From Clostridia bacterium (lineage in GTDB: Bacteria; Bacillota_A; Clostridia; Oscillospirales; CAG-272), in assembly GCA_017407725.1 (NCBI GenBank), contig JAFQWB010000115.1, positions 1-14,085 on the forward strand: a DNA stretch of 14,085 nt, read 5' to 3'. The position numbers and the translations under genes were made by a program. Under the pieces are notes generated by a model that worked only from the letters and a program-made list of their open reading frames with translations, searched no databases and had not been told where the DNA came from. This document shows, in pieces, positions 1-8,147 of the stretch (positions are counted from its first letter, which is position 1; each line of letters starts with the position of its first letter).

Positions 1-1253
1 CTGTAATACGACCTTGTGGTCAGATGAACGAATTTTCTGTCGCCCACCCCCGGAGTGATTATTCTTACGTCAACTCCGCTCTTTGCCGAAAGCTCAAGCG
101 CACTTAAAATATTTTCATCTATTATAAGATAAGGAGTGAATATATAGAGATATCTGCTTGCCTCTGTTATTATCTTCATATATACGCTCTCACCGACCTT
201 TTCGGTGTCAAGCGGTGAATCGCAGTAAAACTGCACGGGTACGCTTCCCTCTTTTTTCGCTTCACCTTCGATAAAATCCGAGAAGGAAGAGAAAAGATTC
301 TCTTTTATTCTCTTTTTGAGCGGCTTATTCGTGTAGGAGATCTCCCACATTCTGAGAAATGAGATAGCAAATTCTCTTGCAGAATCTCCCCTTACAAGTA
401 TACCGCAGTCCTTCCATTTTCCAAGTCTGCAGCCGCGGTTTATATATTCGTCGGCAAGATTGACTCCGCCCGTAAAAGCCACCTTTCCGTCAATTACCGT
501 TATCTTTCTGTGATCTCTGTTGTTTTGCGCCGAGGTCACAAACGGTCTTATTCTGTTAAAGGCGACGCACTCGATTCCCATTTTCGCAAGCTTGTTTTTA
601 TAATCGGGAGACAGACGGGTAAGGCATCCCACGTCATCATAGATAACTCTGACTGTAACTCCACTTTCGCTCTTTCTTTTAAGTATATCAAGAATACTTC
701 CCCAGAAGAATCCTTCCTCTATGATAAAGTATTCGAGAAAGATATATTTTTCAGCCTTTTCAAGCTCTCTTTTTAGTGCATCGAACATCTCTTCTCCGCA
801 CGAAAAGTATTCCACCTCATTATGCTCGCAAACGGGAAAGCCTGCTCCCTCAAGATAGCGCACAAGCCCCTCTCGTGGAGGAAAGCTTTCTATAGTCTTT
901 ATGACGGAATTATCGTTTTTATTCGTGGGCTCTCTGTTTTTCTCTGAAACGTATAAATCAAGCTCGTTATATTTTCTTTCCGTTCTGTCCAATCTTATAA
1001 TCAGATAGAAAAGCCCTCCGAATATGGGAAAGGAAAGTATCATGATCGACCATATGAGCTTATAGTCGGTCTTTTTTTGACTTGAAACAACGTATACGAC
1101 AACGGCGTAGCTTACAAGAGTCATTGAAAACGCCGCTAAATTCGATACAAGACTTGTACTGTACAGAGTATAGATTATAAAGGCGAGGTTAAAAAGAAAA
1201 AGGAGAATAACCGTCACCCTTCGCGTAATAAACTTAAACAGCTTTTCGATCAC
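1..1253 (-). CDS. cls: Cardiolipin synthase, phospholipase D superfamily (3' end cut by window)
   Basis: Membrane enzyme that joins two phosphatidylglycerols into cardiolipin plus glycerol. I translated 417 codons from a GTG at 1253 with no stop before the window edge. The N-terminus has about three hydrophobic segments (residues roughly 14-32, 38-57 and 68-86), as in the PLDc_N region of bacterial Cls. The first catalytic HKD motif is intact as HRKITVID, with H248, K250 and D255, and is followed by a TGGVNLADEYI segment typical of the family. The second half reaches the conserved TPYLI and TPGVGDRKF stretches. The second HKD motif should lie just beyond the cut, since family members are about 480-510 residues. 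GTG is chosen because an AAAGGAGGG site lies 7 bases upstream and the membrane segments begin right after it. It follows the P-type-ATPase-like gene by 27 bases and is probably cotranscribed with it. Family assignment is secure; completeness cannot be judged. Confidence 0.93.
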   Translation of the reverse strand, partial: MIEKLFKFITRRVTVILLFLFNLAFIIYTLYSTSLVSNLAAFSMTLVSYAVVVYVVSSQKKTDYKLIWSIMILSFPIFGGLFYLIIRLDRTERKYNELDLYVSEKNREPTNKNDNSVIKTIESFPPREGLVRYLEGAGFPVCEHNEVEYFSCGEEMFDALKRELEKAEKYIFLEYFIIEEGFFWGSILDILKRKSESGVTVRVIYDDVGCLTRLSPDYKNKLAKMGIECVAFNRIRPFVTSAQNNRDHRKITVIDGKVAFTGGVNLADEYINRGCRLGKWKDCGILVRGDSAREFAISFLRMWEISYTNKPLKKRIKENLFSSFSDFIEGEAKKEGSVPVQFYCDSPLDTEKVGESVYMKIITEASRYLYIFTPYLIIDENILSALELSAKSGVDVRIITPGVGDRKFVHLTTRSYY

Positions 1254-1260
1254 AGTTATT

Positions 1261-1269
1261 CCCTCCTTT
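1261..1269 (-). promoter_or_regulatory. Ribosome binding site of cls (supports GTG start)
   Basis: Read on the minus strand this is AAAGGAGGG, nearly complementary to the 16S rRNA tail, and it sits 7 bases before the GTG at 1253. It decides the non-ATG start of the cardiolipin synthase gene. Confidence 0.75.
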
Positions 1270-1280
1270 GATATTCACTT

Positions 1281-3956
1281 TTACTGAGTAAGCTTTATTA
1301 TTTCGGCAAGTGCAAAGAATATTATCACTCCTATTATCGCCGCGATATAGGTGTATCCGCTTATCGGTCCGAGCGAAAGAAGCATCGGAAGCGAGGTTAC
1401 AAGAAGCATTAAGGAAAGCGAAATGGCGAGAATTGCCGTAAGAAGATAGGCAACCGAAAGCACAAGCTCACCTGTGAAAACGCTCTCTTCTCTCACAGTT
1501 TCAAAAAGAATTATCGGAACGAAGAGCACCGCCTCTATCATCACGACACCCTTGACCGAGCCCGTACTCATCACGTAAGGAAGGATCACGGCACTTGCAA
1601 CGTGAATAAGTCCCATTATTACGCCGAAGAGCAGTGCTCTGAGCGAAGAGGTTATCGGATGCTTTATTTCCTCTCTCGTTATCTTTGACTTATGTAACGG
1701 CGGAGCACTTTCAAATGCGATAGAGAATACCGCCGCAATATCAAGCACGGTAGAAAGTATGAGCGCACTTTCTCCGTTCATTATCGTAATTCCCGTAAAC
1801 ACGGTGAAAATAACTGCGATAAATCTTGCAACCGATACGCTTATAATGTATCTGAGCATCTTAAAGACGGACGCCTGAACGTTTCTTGCTCTTTCTATTA
1901 CCTTTACGGCAGAGGAGAATCCGCCGCTCTCACGCCTTGGCGGAGAGACTATTACGTCAGCACAAAATCTCATCGCATCGCAGGCATCTCTTCTTCCTGC
2001 CTTATAATGCACTCTTTGTTGGTTCTTTCCCGACAGAGTCGAGCCGAAGGCAACCGACGAATCCGAGCTTCTCATAAGAACTATATCCGAAAGCGAGTCG
2101 CCTATAAAAAGAACCGTTCTCTTATTTGCTCTCATTGCCTTTATCACACGGTGCTTTTCAGCGCCGCTCATTCCGTAGCAAAGCGAATAAAGCTCAATAT
2201 CAGTTCTTAAGATCTCATCCGACATCGTAGAAAGCCTTTCGGATGAAAGGGCAAGAGTATTATCGTTTGCGATTCCGAGCGCTCTCATTATTCCGAGAGC
2301 CTCTTCTCTCTCGGGAGCAAAGACCATAAGCGAAACTCCCGCTTTCTGACATCTTTCTGCCATTTCAAGCGCGGATGACAAAAGCTTCAGCCTGAACGAG
2401 AGAAGTCCTTCAAAGACCATCTGAGAATCCTTTTCGCCAAATCTTTTGACGTTAAAGCTTTTAGAGGCAACCGCCTTTATTCTGTGGCCGCCCTCTGTTA
2501 GTGCATATGCAAAGGAAATGAGCTTTTCTCTGTCAATGTCGGAAATCGGCTCTATCCTTCCGTCCTTTCTTTTATATCTGCACATTGAGATGACCTTGTC
2601 TATATCTCCGGTTACGGCAAGGAGATCTCCATCCTTGCCCGATGCCATCGACACGGAAAGCTCTGCGCTGTCATCGTCCGATTTTTTGTGCGATACAAGC
2701 TTATATTTTTCAGAAAGCTCTGTCTGAAGAACTCCAAGCCTTCCAAGAGCCTTGAGTATTTCATCCTCTTCATAGCTGAGACTTCCGCTGCTGCCTGCAA
2801 GAGCAAGTCTTGACGTGCCGTAAATACCCTTTGCAACGGCGGCAATTTCAAGAACACGTCTTACGACCTCGCCGTCCATCTCGGAGGGATATTCTTCATC
2901 CTCTGCAAAAACGGTCTCAAGGTAAAGCTCGCTTTCATCGTAAAGCGCACTGCTTGACATAACCACCGTATCTGTATCGGCAAGTCTGTCTATCGCGCTT
3001 GGATTTTTGATTACCGCGCCTCTGTCCTTATCATTATTTCCGAGTGAGCCGTAAATACATCCCGCAATCATAACCGTTCCGAAAACGGTATAAAACCCGC
3101 TCATTACTCCAAGTGCAACGGCAAGAGCAAGGAAAAATCCGTCTACGGGGTCTGCCGACGGTATGGGAAGCAAGCAGTAAATGAAGGTAAGCAGTACCGC
3201 GGGAAGAAGCGAGAAGGTAAACGCCTCGCTTATTCTTCTCAGCATTATCATAGTTCTGAGTCCTTCAAACGACGGCCTCTTTGCTTTTCTTTTGGTTCTC
3301 GCAATAGCGGTATTTGCGCCTATCTCACAGCAAAGAGCATACGCTCTTCCCTCTTCGATTATACTTGCGGCGTAAAGCATATTTCTATGCTTTTCAATCG
3401 GCGCATTCTCGTCAACGTGTGCCGCGGCATCCTTATCCCTTACTATTGCGGCTCCCGTTATTCCGCTTTCTCTGACACAAAGATTTTCGCAAAATACTAT
3501 TCTTGCATCGCACGGAACTATATCTCCTTTTGAAAGGAGTATGAGATCTCCTCTTGCTATATAATTCTGGCTTATCTCGTATATTCTTCCGTCACGTTGC
3601 ACCTTTGCCCTCGGCAGTGAGAACTCGTCCATATTTTCAAGCAGTCTTCTTGATCTTACGTAGACCGAAAAAACAACGAAGGACGAAAGAAAGGTAACGA
3701 GAGCAAGAATAAGATAGATGCTTTTATCTCTGTAAAAATAGAGAACAATGAGCGCAAAGAGCATAAAAGCGCAAAGCCAGTTAGAGACGACCTTTCTGAA
3801 ATAAAAGGAAAGATCCCCTCTCGCTGCCTTGAATATGCCGTTTTCGCCGTCTCTTTTGAGCCTTTGTCTTGCCTCGGCGCGTGAAATTCCCTTCTCGCCC
3901 GAGGTCTTAAGCTCACTTTCGACGGCATCGAAGCTCATCGCATGCCAAGCCTTCAT
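1281..3956 (-). CDS. P-type ATPase-like membrane protein lacking catalytic motifs (probable pseudoenzyme)
   Basis: The protein has 891 residues with the layout of P2-type cation ATPases. An N-terminal cation-ATPase domain is recognisable from WHAMSFDAVESELKTSGEKG onward, followed by two membrane segments (about 60-100), an A domain, two more segments (about 245-300), P and N domains, and about six C-terminal segments (about 700-888). The active-site motifs are altered. TGES of the A domain is TGAA (167-170). The stretch equivalent to TVxCSDKTGTLT is TVVMSSSALYDE (330-341), so the phosphorylated Asp is Ser335. PEGLP in segment 4 is roughly VMSGF. The TGD of the P domain is FAP (about 546-548). 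KGAPE in the N domain is TGDID. The HAD-core Lys601, Asp620 and Asp624 (GDSLSD) remain. The frame is long and clean with AGGAGA before ATG, so this is not a decaying pseudogene. It starts 13 bases after clpE and precedes cls. The fold is confident; lack of pumping is inferred; the real role is unknown (regulator, sensor or scaffold). Confidence 0.85.
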   Translation of the reverse strand: MKAWHAMSFDAVESELKTSGEKGISRAEARQRLKRDGENGIFKAARGDLSFYFRKVVSNWLCAFMLFALIVLYFYRDKSIYLILALVTFLSSFVVFSVYVRSRRLLENMDEFSLPRAKVQRDGRIYEISQNYIARGDLILLSKGDIVPCDARIVFCENLCVRESGITGAAIVRDKDAAAHVDENAPIEKHRNMLYAASIIEEGRAYALCCEIGANTAIARTKRKAKRPSFEGLRTMIMLRRISEAFTFSLLPAVLLTFIYCLLPIPSADPVDGFFLALAVALGVMSGFYTVFGTVMIAGCIYGSLGNNDKDRGAVIKNPSAIDRLADTDTVVMSSSALYDESELYLETVFAEDEEYPSEMDGEVVRRVLEIAAVAKGIYGTSRLALAGSSGSLSYEEDEILKALGRLGVLQTELSEKYKLVSHKKSDDDSAELSVSMASGKDGDLLAVTGDIDKVISMCRYKRKDGRIEPISDIDREKLISFAYALTEGGHRIKAVASKSFNVKRFGEKDSQMVFEGLLSFRLKLLSSALEMAERCQKAGVSLMVFAPEREEALGIMRALGIANDNTLALSSERLSTMSDEILRTDIELYSLCYGMSGAEKHRVIKAMRANKRTVLFIGDSLSDIVLMRSSDSSVAFGSTLSGKNQQRVHYKAGRRDACDAMRFCADVIVSPPRRESGGFSSAVKVIERARNVQASVFKMLRYIISVSVARFIAVIFTVFTGITIMNGESALILSTVLDIAAVFSIAFESAPPLHKSKITREEIKHPITSSLRALLFGVIMGLIHVASAVILPYVMSTGSVKGVVMIEAVLFVPIILFETVREESVFTGELVLSVAYLLTAILAISLSLMLLVTSLPMLLSLGPISGYTYIAAIIGVIIFFALAEIIKLTQ

Positions 3957-3969
3957 TGTTCTCCTGTTT

Positions 3970-6288
3970 TCAGTCGCAGATTATTACGGCGTTTCCGTCG
4001 TCATCAGCATCTACGACAACCTTAGTGATTTTAGCGTTGTAATCCTTTATAAGTCTTGATGCAAGTGCATCCTCGATCTCTCTCTGAATGGTACGGCGGA
4101 GGTTTCTTGCGCCGAATTTGGTCGAATATGCCTTGTCCGAAAGTGCTCTTGCCGCCTTTTCTGTCCAGGTTATGGTAATTCCCTTTTCTGAAAGCGCACT
4201 CGCAAGCTCGCCGAGCATTATCTTTGCAATCTCAACGAAATCGTCTTTCGAAAGACTTCTGAAGGTGATTATCTCATCAACTCTGTTTATAAATTCGGGG
4301 CGTAAGAATTCGCCGAGCGCCTTTTCTGTTCTTGAATCGCGCACGTCCTTTTCGTCAGATGCAAAGCCTGCACTTGACGAGCTTCTTTCAGAACCTGCGT
4401 TTGTAGTCATAACTATAACGGTGTTTTCAAAGTTAACGTGTCTTCCGCCCGCATCTGTTATCTGTCCGTCATCAAGTATCTGAAGAAGGATGTTCATAAC
4501 GTCGGGATGCGCCTTTACGATCTCATCAAAGAGTATTACCGAATAGGGCTTGCTTCTTACCTGCTCGGTAAGCTGACCAGCATCGTCATATCCAACGGCT
4601 CCGGGAGGCGCACCTATAATTCTCGATACCGAGAATTTCTCCATATATTCGGACATATCAAGTCTTATAAGTGTTTCGGGGCTGTCAAAAAGATCGTTTG
4701 CAAGAGTCTTTACAAGCTCCGTCTTTCCGACACCCGTAGGTCCTGCAAATATGAAGGACACCGGCTTTTTCTTATAGGATACACCTGCTCTTGAGCGCTT
4801 GATGGCACGGACAACGGCATCTACCGCCTCATCCTGACCTATAATTCTCTTTGAGAGTCTTGAATAGAGTCCGTCAAGCTTTACGTATTCGTTTTCGTTT
4901 ATACTGCTTGCGGGAACTCCCGTCCATATTTCTATAACGCTTGCAAGATCAGAGGGCATGAGTGCTATCTTATCGCGCTCTGCCGATGCCTCGTTAAACT
5001 CGTTTTCAGCGGCGATCTCGTCAGCCTTAAGCTCTGCAAGCTGTCTGTATTTTTCAGAAAGAGCCTCCTCGCCCTCGGCATCAAGTGCCTCAAGCTCCTC
5101 TTTCTTTTCTCTTATCTTTGTTAGTCTTTCGGCACTCTTTTCCGCTCTTGCTATAACCTCGTTTCCGAGTGAAAGATGAGCCGAAGCCTCGTCAAGAAGG
5201 TCGATCGCCTTATCGGGAAGGAATCTGTCGGTAATATATCTTTCGGAAAGAACTACCGCTCTTTCAACCGTGACGTCGGGGATCTTTATTCCGTGGAAGG
5301 ACTCGTAATACCCCTTTATTCCCTTTAATATCGCTATCGTATCGTCAACAGAGGATTCCTCAACTATAATAGGCTGGAAGCGTCTTTCAAGCGCCGAATC
5401 CTTTTCGATATATTTTCTGTACTCGGCAAGCGTGGTTGCTCCTATAACCTGGATCTCTCCTCTTGAAAGAGCAGGCTTCAGTATATTCGCCGCATTCATG
5501 CTTCCCTCAGAGTCGCCTGCGCCGACTATGCTGTGAACCTCATCGATAACGAGGATTATATTTCCGAGAGCCTTCATCTCCTCGATAAGACCCTTCATTC
5601 TGTTTTCAAACTGACCTCTGAACTGTGTTCCCGCAACAAGCGAAGTAAGGTCGAGCATATGAACCTCTTTGTCGCGGAGCTTATAGGGGACGTCCCCCGA
5701 TGCAATTCTCTGCGCAAGTGCCTCTGCAATTGCGGTCTTACCTACTCCGGGTTCACCTATAAGGCAGGGATTGTTCTTCTGACGGCGGCAAAGTATCTGC
5801 ATAAGTCTTCCAAGCTCGCGGTCTCTGCCGATTATCTTATCAAGCTTTCCCTCTCTTGCCTTGGCGGTAACGTCACTGCAGTATGCAGAGAGGAATTTTT
5901 TCTCAGGCTCTTTTTTCTTACCCTTGCCGTCCTTACCCGTTTCCTTCTTTTCTTCCTTAGGCTCGTTTCTCTTCTGGGGAAGATTTCCGAAAATTCCCGA
6001 CATCTGACCGAAAAGCTTTGAAATGTCAAGAGGGGGAGTTTTGCCGTCTGCAGAGAGTTCTTCATCACCGCTCATTGCAGACATTTCCATAAGTCCTTCC
6101 ATTTCGCTGTCCATTCTTTCAAGATCCTCATCGGAAAGTCCGAGCTTTTCTATCATATCGCTCACGGGCTTTATTCCAAGCTCACGTGCGCATTTCATAC
6201 AAAGTCCTTCATTGGTGGTCTTTTCGCCCTCAATCCTGGTTATGAAAATGACCGCCTTGTTCTTTTTGCATCTTGCACAAATTTCCAC
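3970..6288 (-). CDS. clpE: ClpE-like AAA+ unfoldase with N-terminal zinc finger
   Basis: Two-ring Hsp100 ATPase that unfolds proteins, usually for the ClpP protease. The 772 residues begin with C4-x2-C7-x22-C30-x2-C33, the spacing typical of ClpE (also seen in McsA), instead of the Clp_N repeats of ClpC/ClpA. A Lys/Glu-rich linker (about 105-131) follows. NBD1 has Walker A GEPGVGKT (178-185), Walker B ILVIDE (245-250) and arginines R302/R303. A charged coiled-coil middle region spans about 375-440. NBD2 has Walker A GPTGVGKT (516-523), Walker B VILFDE (584-589) and sensor 2 GARNLRR. The usual DEIEKAH reads DEIVKAH (Val591). The ClpP-docking loop, normally I/V/L-G-F, aligns with AGF (640-642). 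It is longer than B. subtilis ClpE (about 700) because of the linker. The GTG start has a good AAGGAAGG site and puts the first cysteine at residue 4. I found no CtsR box or CIRCE element upstream. ClpE is favoured over ClpC. Confidence 0.88.
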   Translation of the reverse strand: MEICARCKKNKAVIFITRIEGEKTTNEGLCMKCARELGIKPVSDMIEKLGLSDEDLERMDSEMEGLMEMSAMSGDEELSADGKTPPLDISKLFGQMSGIFGNLPQKRNEPKEEKKETGKDGKGKKKEPEKKFLSAYCSDVTAKAREGKLDKIIGRDRELGRLMQILCRRQKNNPCLIGEPGVGKTAIAEALAQRIASGDVPYKLRDKEVHMLDLTSLVAGTQFRGQFENRMKGLIEEMKALGNIILVIDEVHSIVGAGDSEGSMNAANILKPALSRGEIQVIGATTLAEYRKYIEKDSALERRFQPIIVEESSVDDTIAILKGIKGYYESFHGIKIPDVTVERAVVLSERYITDRFLPDKAIDLLDEASAHLSLGNEVIARAEKSAERLTKIREKKEELEALDAEGEEALSEKYRQLAELKADEIAAENEFNEASAERDKIALMPSDLASVIEIWTGVPASSINENEYVKLDGLYSRLSKRIIGQDEAVDAVVRAIKRSRAGVSYKKKPVSFIFAGPTGVGKTELVKTLANDLFDSPETLIRLDMSEYMEKFSVSRIIGAPPGAVGYDDAGQLTEQVRSKPYSVILFDEIVKAHPDVMNILLQILDDGQITDAGGRHVNFENTVIVMTTNAGSERSSSSAGFASDEKDVRDSRTEKALGEFLRPEFINRVDEIITFRSLSKDDFVEIAKIMLGELASALSEKGITITWTEKAARALSDKAYSTKFGARNLRRTIQREIEDALASRLIKDYNAKITKVVVDADDDGNAVIICD

Positions 6289-6294
6289 TGTGTT

Positions 6295-6302
6295 CCTTCC
6301 TT
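6295..6302 (-). promoter_or_regulatory. Ribosome binding site of clpE (supports GTG start)
   Basis: AAGGAAGG on the minus strand, 6 bases before the GTG at 6288. This fixes the non-ATG start that keeps the complete four-cysteine zinc finger. Confidence 0.7.
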
Positions 6303-6304
6303 TC

Positions 6305-6320
6305 GCAGAATTTTATCTGC
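6305..6320 (-). other. Small hairpin in the clpE leader
   Basis: A 5-bp inverted repeat, GCAGA and TCTGC around a 6-base A/T loop, lies between the candidate -10 box and the ribosome binding site. If the promoter at 6328-6358 is used, the transcript would begin almost at the base of this stem. It is short and could be chance, and no T-run follows that would make it a terminator. Confidence 0.3.
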
Positions 6321-6327
6321 ACGGCTG

Positions 6328-6358
6328 ATTATACCGATTATTTTTATATTTTTGTTAA
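6328..6358 (-). promoter_or_regulatory. Candidate sigma-A promoter for clpE
   Basis: Within the 71-base gap between cvpA and clpE, the minus strand has a perfect TATAAT (6328-6333) with TTAACA (6353-6358, five of six matches to TTGACA) upstream. The spacer is 19 bases, longer than the ideal 17, and A/T rich. This is the only intergenic gap in the window large enough to hold a promoter plus leader. Predicted transcription start is near 6321. No CtsR-type heptad repeat (GGTCAAA) or CIRCE repeat overlaps it. Confidence 0.5.
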
Positions 6359-6359
6359 G

Positions 6360-6890
6360 TTATCCGACAAGCTCGAATATCCTTTTGAAAAAGTTGTAGT
6401 TATAGAAAAATCCTGTTATTACGCTCTCATCAAGCACTCCGCTCTTCTCGGGAACGTAGTAGTCAATGACAGCACCGCCGAACACGGTTATGACAAGGCT
6501 CAGCACCTGCACCCAAAAGAGTGCCGTCAGGATACCGAGCACAAATCCACCAAGCTTATCAAGCGTGCTGATTATCGGAACCACCCTTATAACCATCACC
6601 GCAAGGTAAACGAAAAGCCTGATAAGTATCAGTATAATGAGAAAGATAATCGTAAAGGCGAACACCTTTGCCACAAGATCTGCCGAAAACATACTTATCT
6701 TTCCCTCAAGCAGTGGATAAAACGTAGCCGCAAGCGAATCGGTAAGCGATACCGATGCCACAAGGGCCGCGAAAAATCCCACTACACCGAGAACAGATGC
6801 CGCAAATCCCTTTTTAGTATGATATATAACTATAAGTGCGGCGATTATAATTAACGCGACGTCTATAAGTGCTCCTGCACCGATATTCAT
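6360..6890 (-). CDS. CvpA family membrane protein
   Basis: This integral membrane protein has 176 residues and four hydrophobic segments (about 6-24, 30-47, 76-100 and 114-140). It carries the family hallmarks: a KKGF stretch after the first segment and a DKLGG turn (111-115) entering the last one. CvpA was named for colicin V production in E. coli; relatives are widespread and their biochemical role is not settled, with links to envelope stress and cell-surface traits. The ATG start has GGGAGAA about 6 bases upstream. It lies 30 bases after the DUF5711 gene and 71 bases before clpE, so it is likely the last gene of the upstream transcription block if the clpE promoter is real. The C-terminal 35 residues are polar and aromatic and I recognise nothing in them. 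Family assignment is good; function is unknown. Confidence 0.8.
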   Translation of the reverse strand: MNIGAGALIDVALIIIAALIVIYHTKKGFAASVLGVVGFFAALVASVSLTDSLAATFYPLLEGKISMFSADLVAKVFAFTIIFLIILILIRLFVYLAVMVIRVVPIISTLDKLGGFVLGILTALFWVQVLSLVITVFGGAVIDYYVPEKSGVLDESVITGFFYNYNFFKRIFELVG

Positions 6891-6920
6891 TATTTCTCCC
6901 TTTCGTAATAATCAAGAAAA

Positions 6921-8129
6921 TCACTTGCTCACCTTTTGGGCAAGAGTTCCCGTGTAGAGGTAAACGTCCTCGTTTGCTCCCCTTACAAGCGATCCGTAAG
7001 CTATCTTATCCTTGTTTACCGGAAGATCGTCGTATCCGACCTTTCCGCTCATGACCGATACTCTTGCGATCGAAGAATCTAGAAGCACGTATACCTCGTG
7101 TGTTGTCGACACCATATCCTTAAAGCATCCGTCAAGCTCCGTATAGCTTACCTGCTCACCCCTTCTGTCATATGCGACAAGGGCTGTCTTTCTCTTTACG
7201 GGATCTTTATCGTATGCAAATATTATATGATCCTCGTTTATTTCATAATAATCGGGAAAGCCGTGCGCATATGAGACGGAATCGTCATATTCTCCCTTGG
7301 CATTGTAGAATCTCATTGCGCTGTCACCGATCAGCACGAACGATCCGTTTGAAAAAAACTCTATATCGTATATGAGCATTCCGTCAATCGTTATAATCTC
7401 ACTTGCTTCGCTCTTTCCCGCACCGAGAAGCATTACCTCTGACACAAATGATCCGCTTTCACTGACGTACGAGGATGCGATCGCGATCGTCTTTCCGTCT
7501 TTCGTAATATCTGCCGCGGTAACGTATTTATACTTATCTATTCTGTTTATTATCTTGAAATTCGAATTATAAACAAAAATACTGCTGTAATATTCCGAAT
7601 CGTCACAAACTATAAGATGGGTTCCGTCATCTGCAAGTGCGGCAAGTCTTACCGCTCTTTCGGTCTTGAAGCTTCCAAGCATTGAGAATGCGCTGTAAAC
7701 CGAATACTCTGAGCTTTTCCTGTCGTAAACAAGCATATATTTATCAGATACCACCATATCGGCGTCTCTGTATCCGTGATACTCGGAAAGCGTTGTGCTT
7801 GAGGTCATATCGTAAAGGCTTATCTTATCGCCCGAAAGAACCGCAAGTCCGCCCTTGTATCCGACGCATTTCGAAGTACTGTCCGAATCTATATATATAC
7901 TGTCACCAAGCGAAAACATAGTCGATGGCGAAAACTCAAGATTTCTTAAAAGATACTTGAAGTGATCCACCGAAAGAGACGAGCTATACATAAAATACAT
8001 ACAGAAAAGAAATACCGTTAAAAATATGAGCGATACGTGTCTGACCATTCTGAAGCTGCCTGCGACCTCGTAATATCTTCTGTTTACGATCTCATCGCCG
8101 CCGCTTTGCTTTGATCTTCTGAATTTCAT
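6921..8129 (-). CDS. DUF5711-type protein, single-pass membrane anchor with probable beta-propeller
   Basis: The protein has 402 residues: a basic cytosolic N-terminus (about 1-30), one membrane segment (about 31-50, HVSLIFLTVFLFCMYF) and a large domain outside the membrane. That domain is made of repeated short beta-strand units: alternating hydrophobic strands with turns such as DKYMLVYD, DGTHLIVCDD, DGKTIAIAS and NGSFVLIGD, spaced about 40-50 residues apart. This is what a WD40/YVTN-like propeller looks like, and it matches my memory of DUF5711 proteins in Clostridia. I see no catalytic residues. The ATG start has AAGGAGAG a few bases upstream. It sits 18 bases after truA and 30 before cvpA, so it is likely cotranslated with both. 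A role as an extracytoplasmic sensing or assembly scaffold working with CvpA is a guess from adjacency only. Confidence 0.72.
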   Translation of the reverse strand: MKFRRSKQSGGDEIVNRRYYEVAGSFRMVRHVSLIFLTVFLFCMYFMYSSSLSVDHFKYLLRNLEFSPSTMFSLGDSIYIDSDSTSKCVGYKGGLAVLSGDKISLYDMTSSTTLSEYHGYRDADMVVSDKYMLVYDRKSSEYSVYSAFSMLGSFKTERAVRLAALADDGTHLIVCDDSEYYSSIFVYNSNFKIINRIDKYKYVTAADITKDGKTIAIASSYVSESGSFVSEVMLLGAGKSEASEIITIDGMLIYDIEFFSNGSFVLIGDSAMRFYNAKGEYDDSVSYAHGFPDYYEINEDHIIFAYDKDPVKRKTALVAYDRRGEQVSYTELDGCFKDMVSTTHEVYVLLDSSIARVSVMSGKVGYDDLPVNKDKIAYGSLVRGANEDVYLYTGTLAQKVSK

Positions 8130-8147
8130 AGCTCTCTCCTTCCGTTT

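Noticed and set aside
1281..3956. Calling the protein a working calcium or magnesium pump
   Set aside because: The domain order fits P2-type ATPases, but the phosphorylation Asp and other catalytic motifs are gone, so a functional call would mislead.
5533..6021. Plus-strand open frame of 162 codons opposite clpE
   Set aside because: It is antisense to well-conserved Clp motifs, has no recognisable domain and no convincing ribosome binding site; likely a shadow of the codon use on the other strand.
6289..6359. CtsR or CIRCE operator before clpE
   Set aside because: I looked for GGTCAAA direct repeats and the TTAGCACTC inverted repeat and found neither.
6273..6854. Plus-strand open frame of 193 codons opposite cvpA
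   Set aside because: It mirrors the CvpA coding frame and shows a Lys/His/Tyr-rich composition typical of antisense translation of membrane codons.
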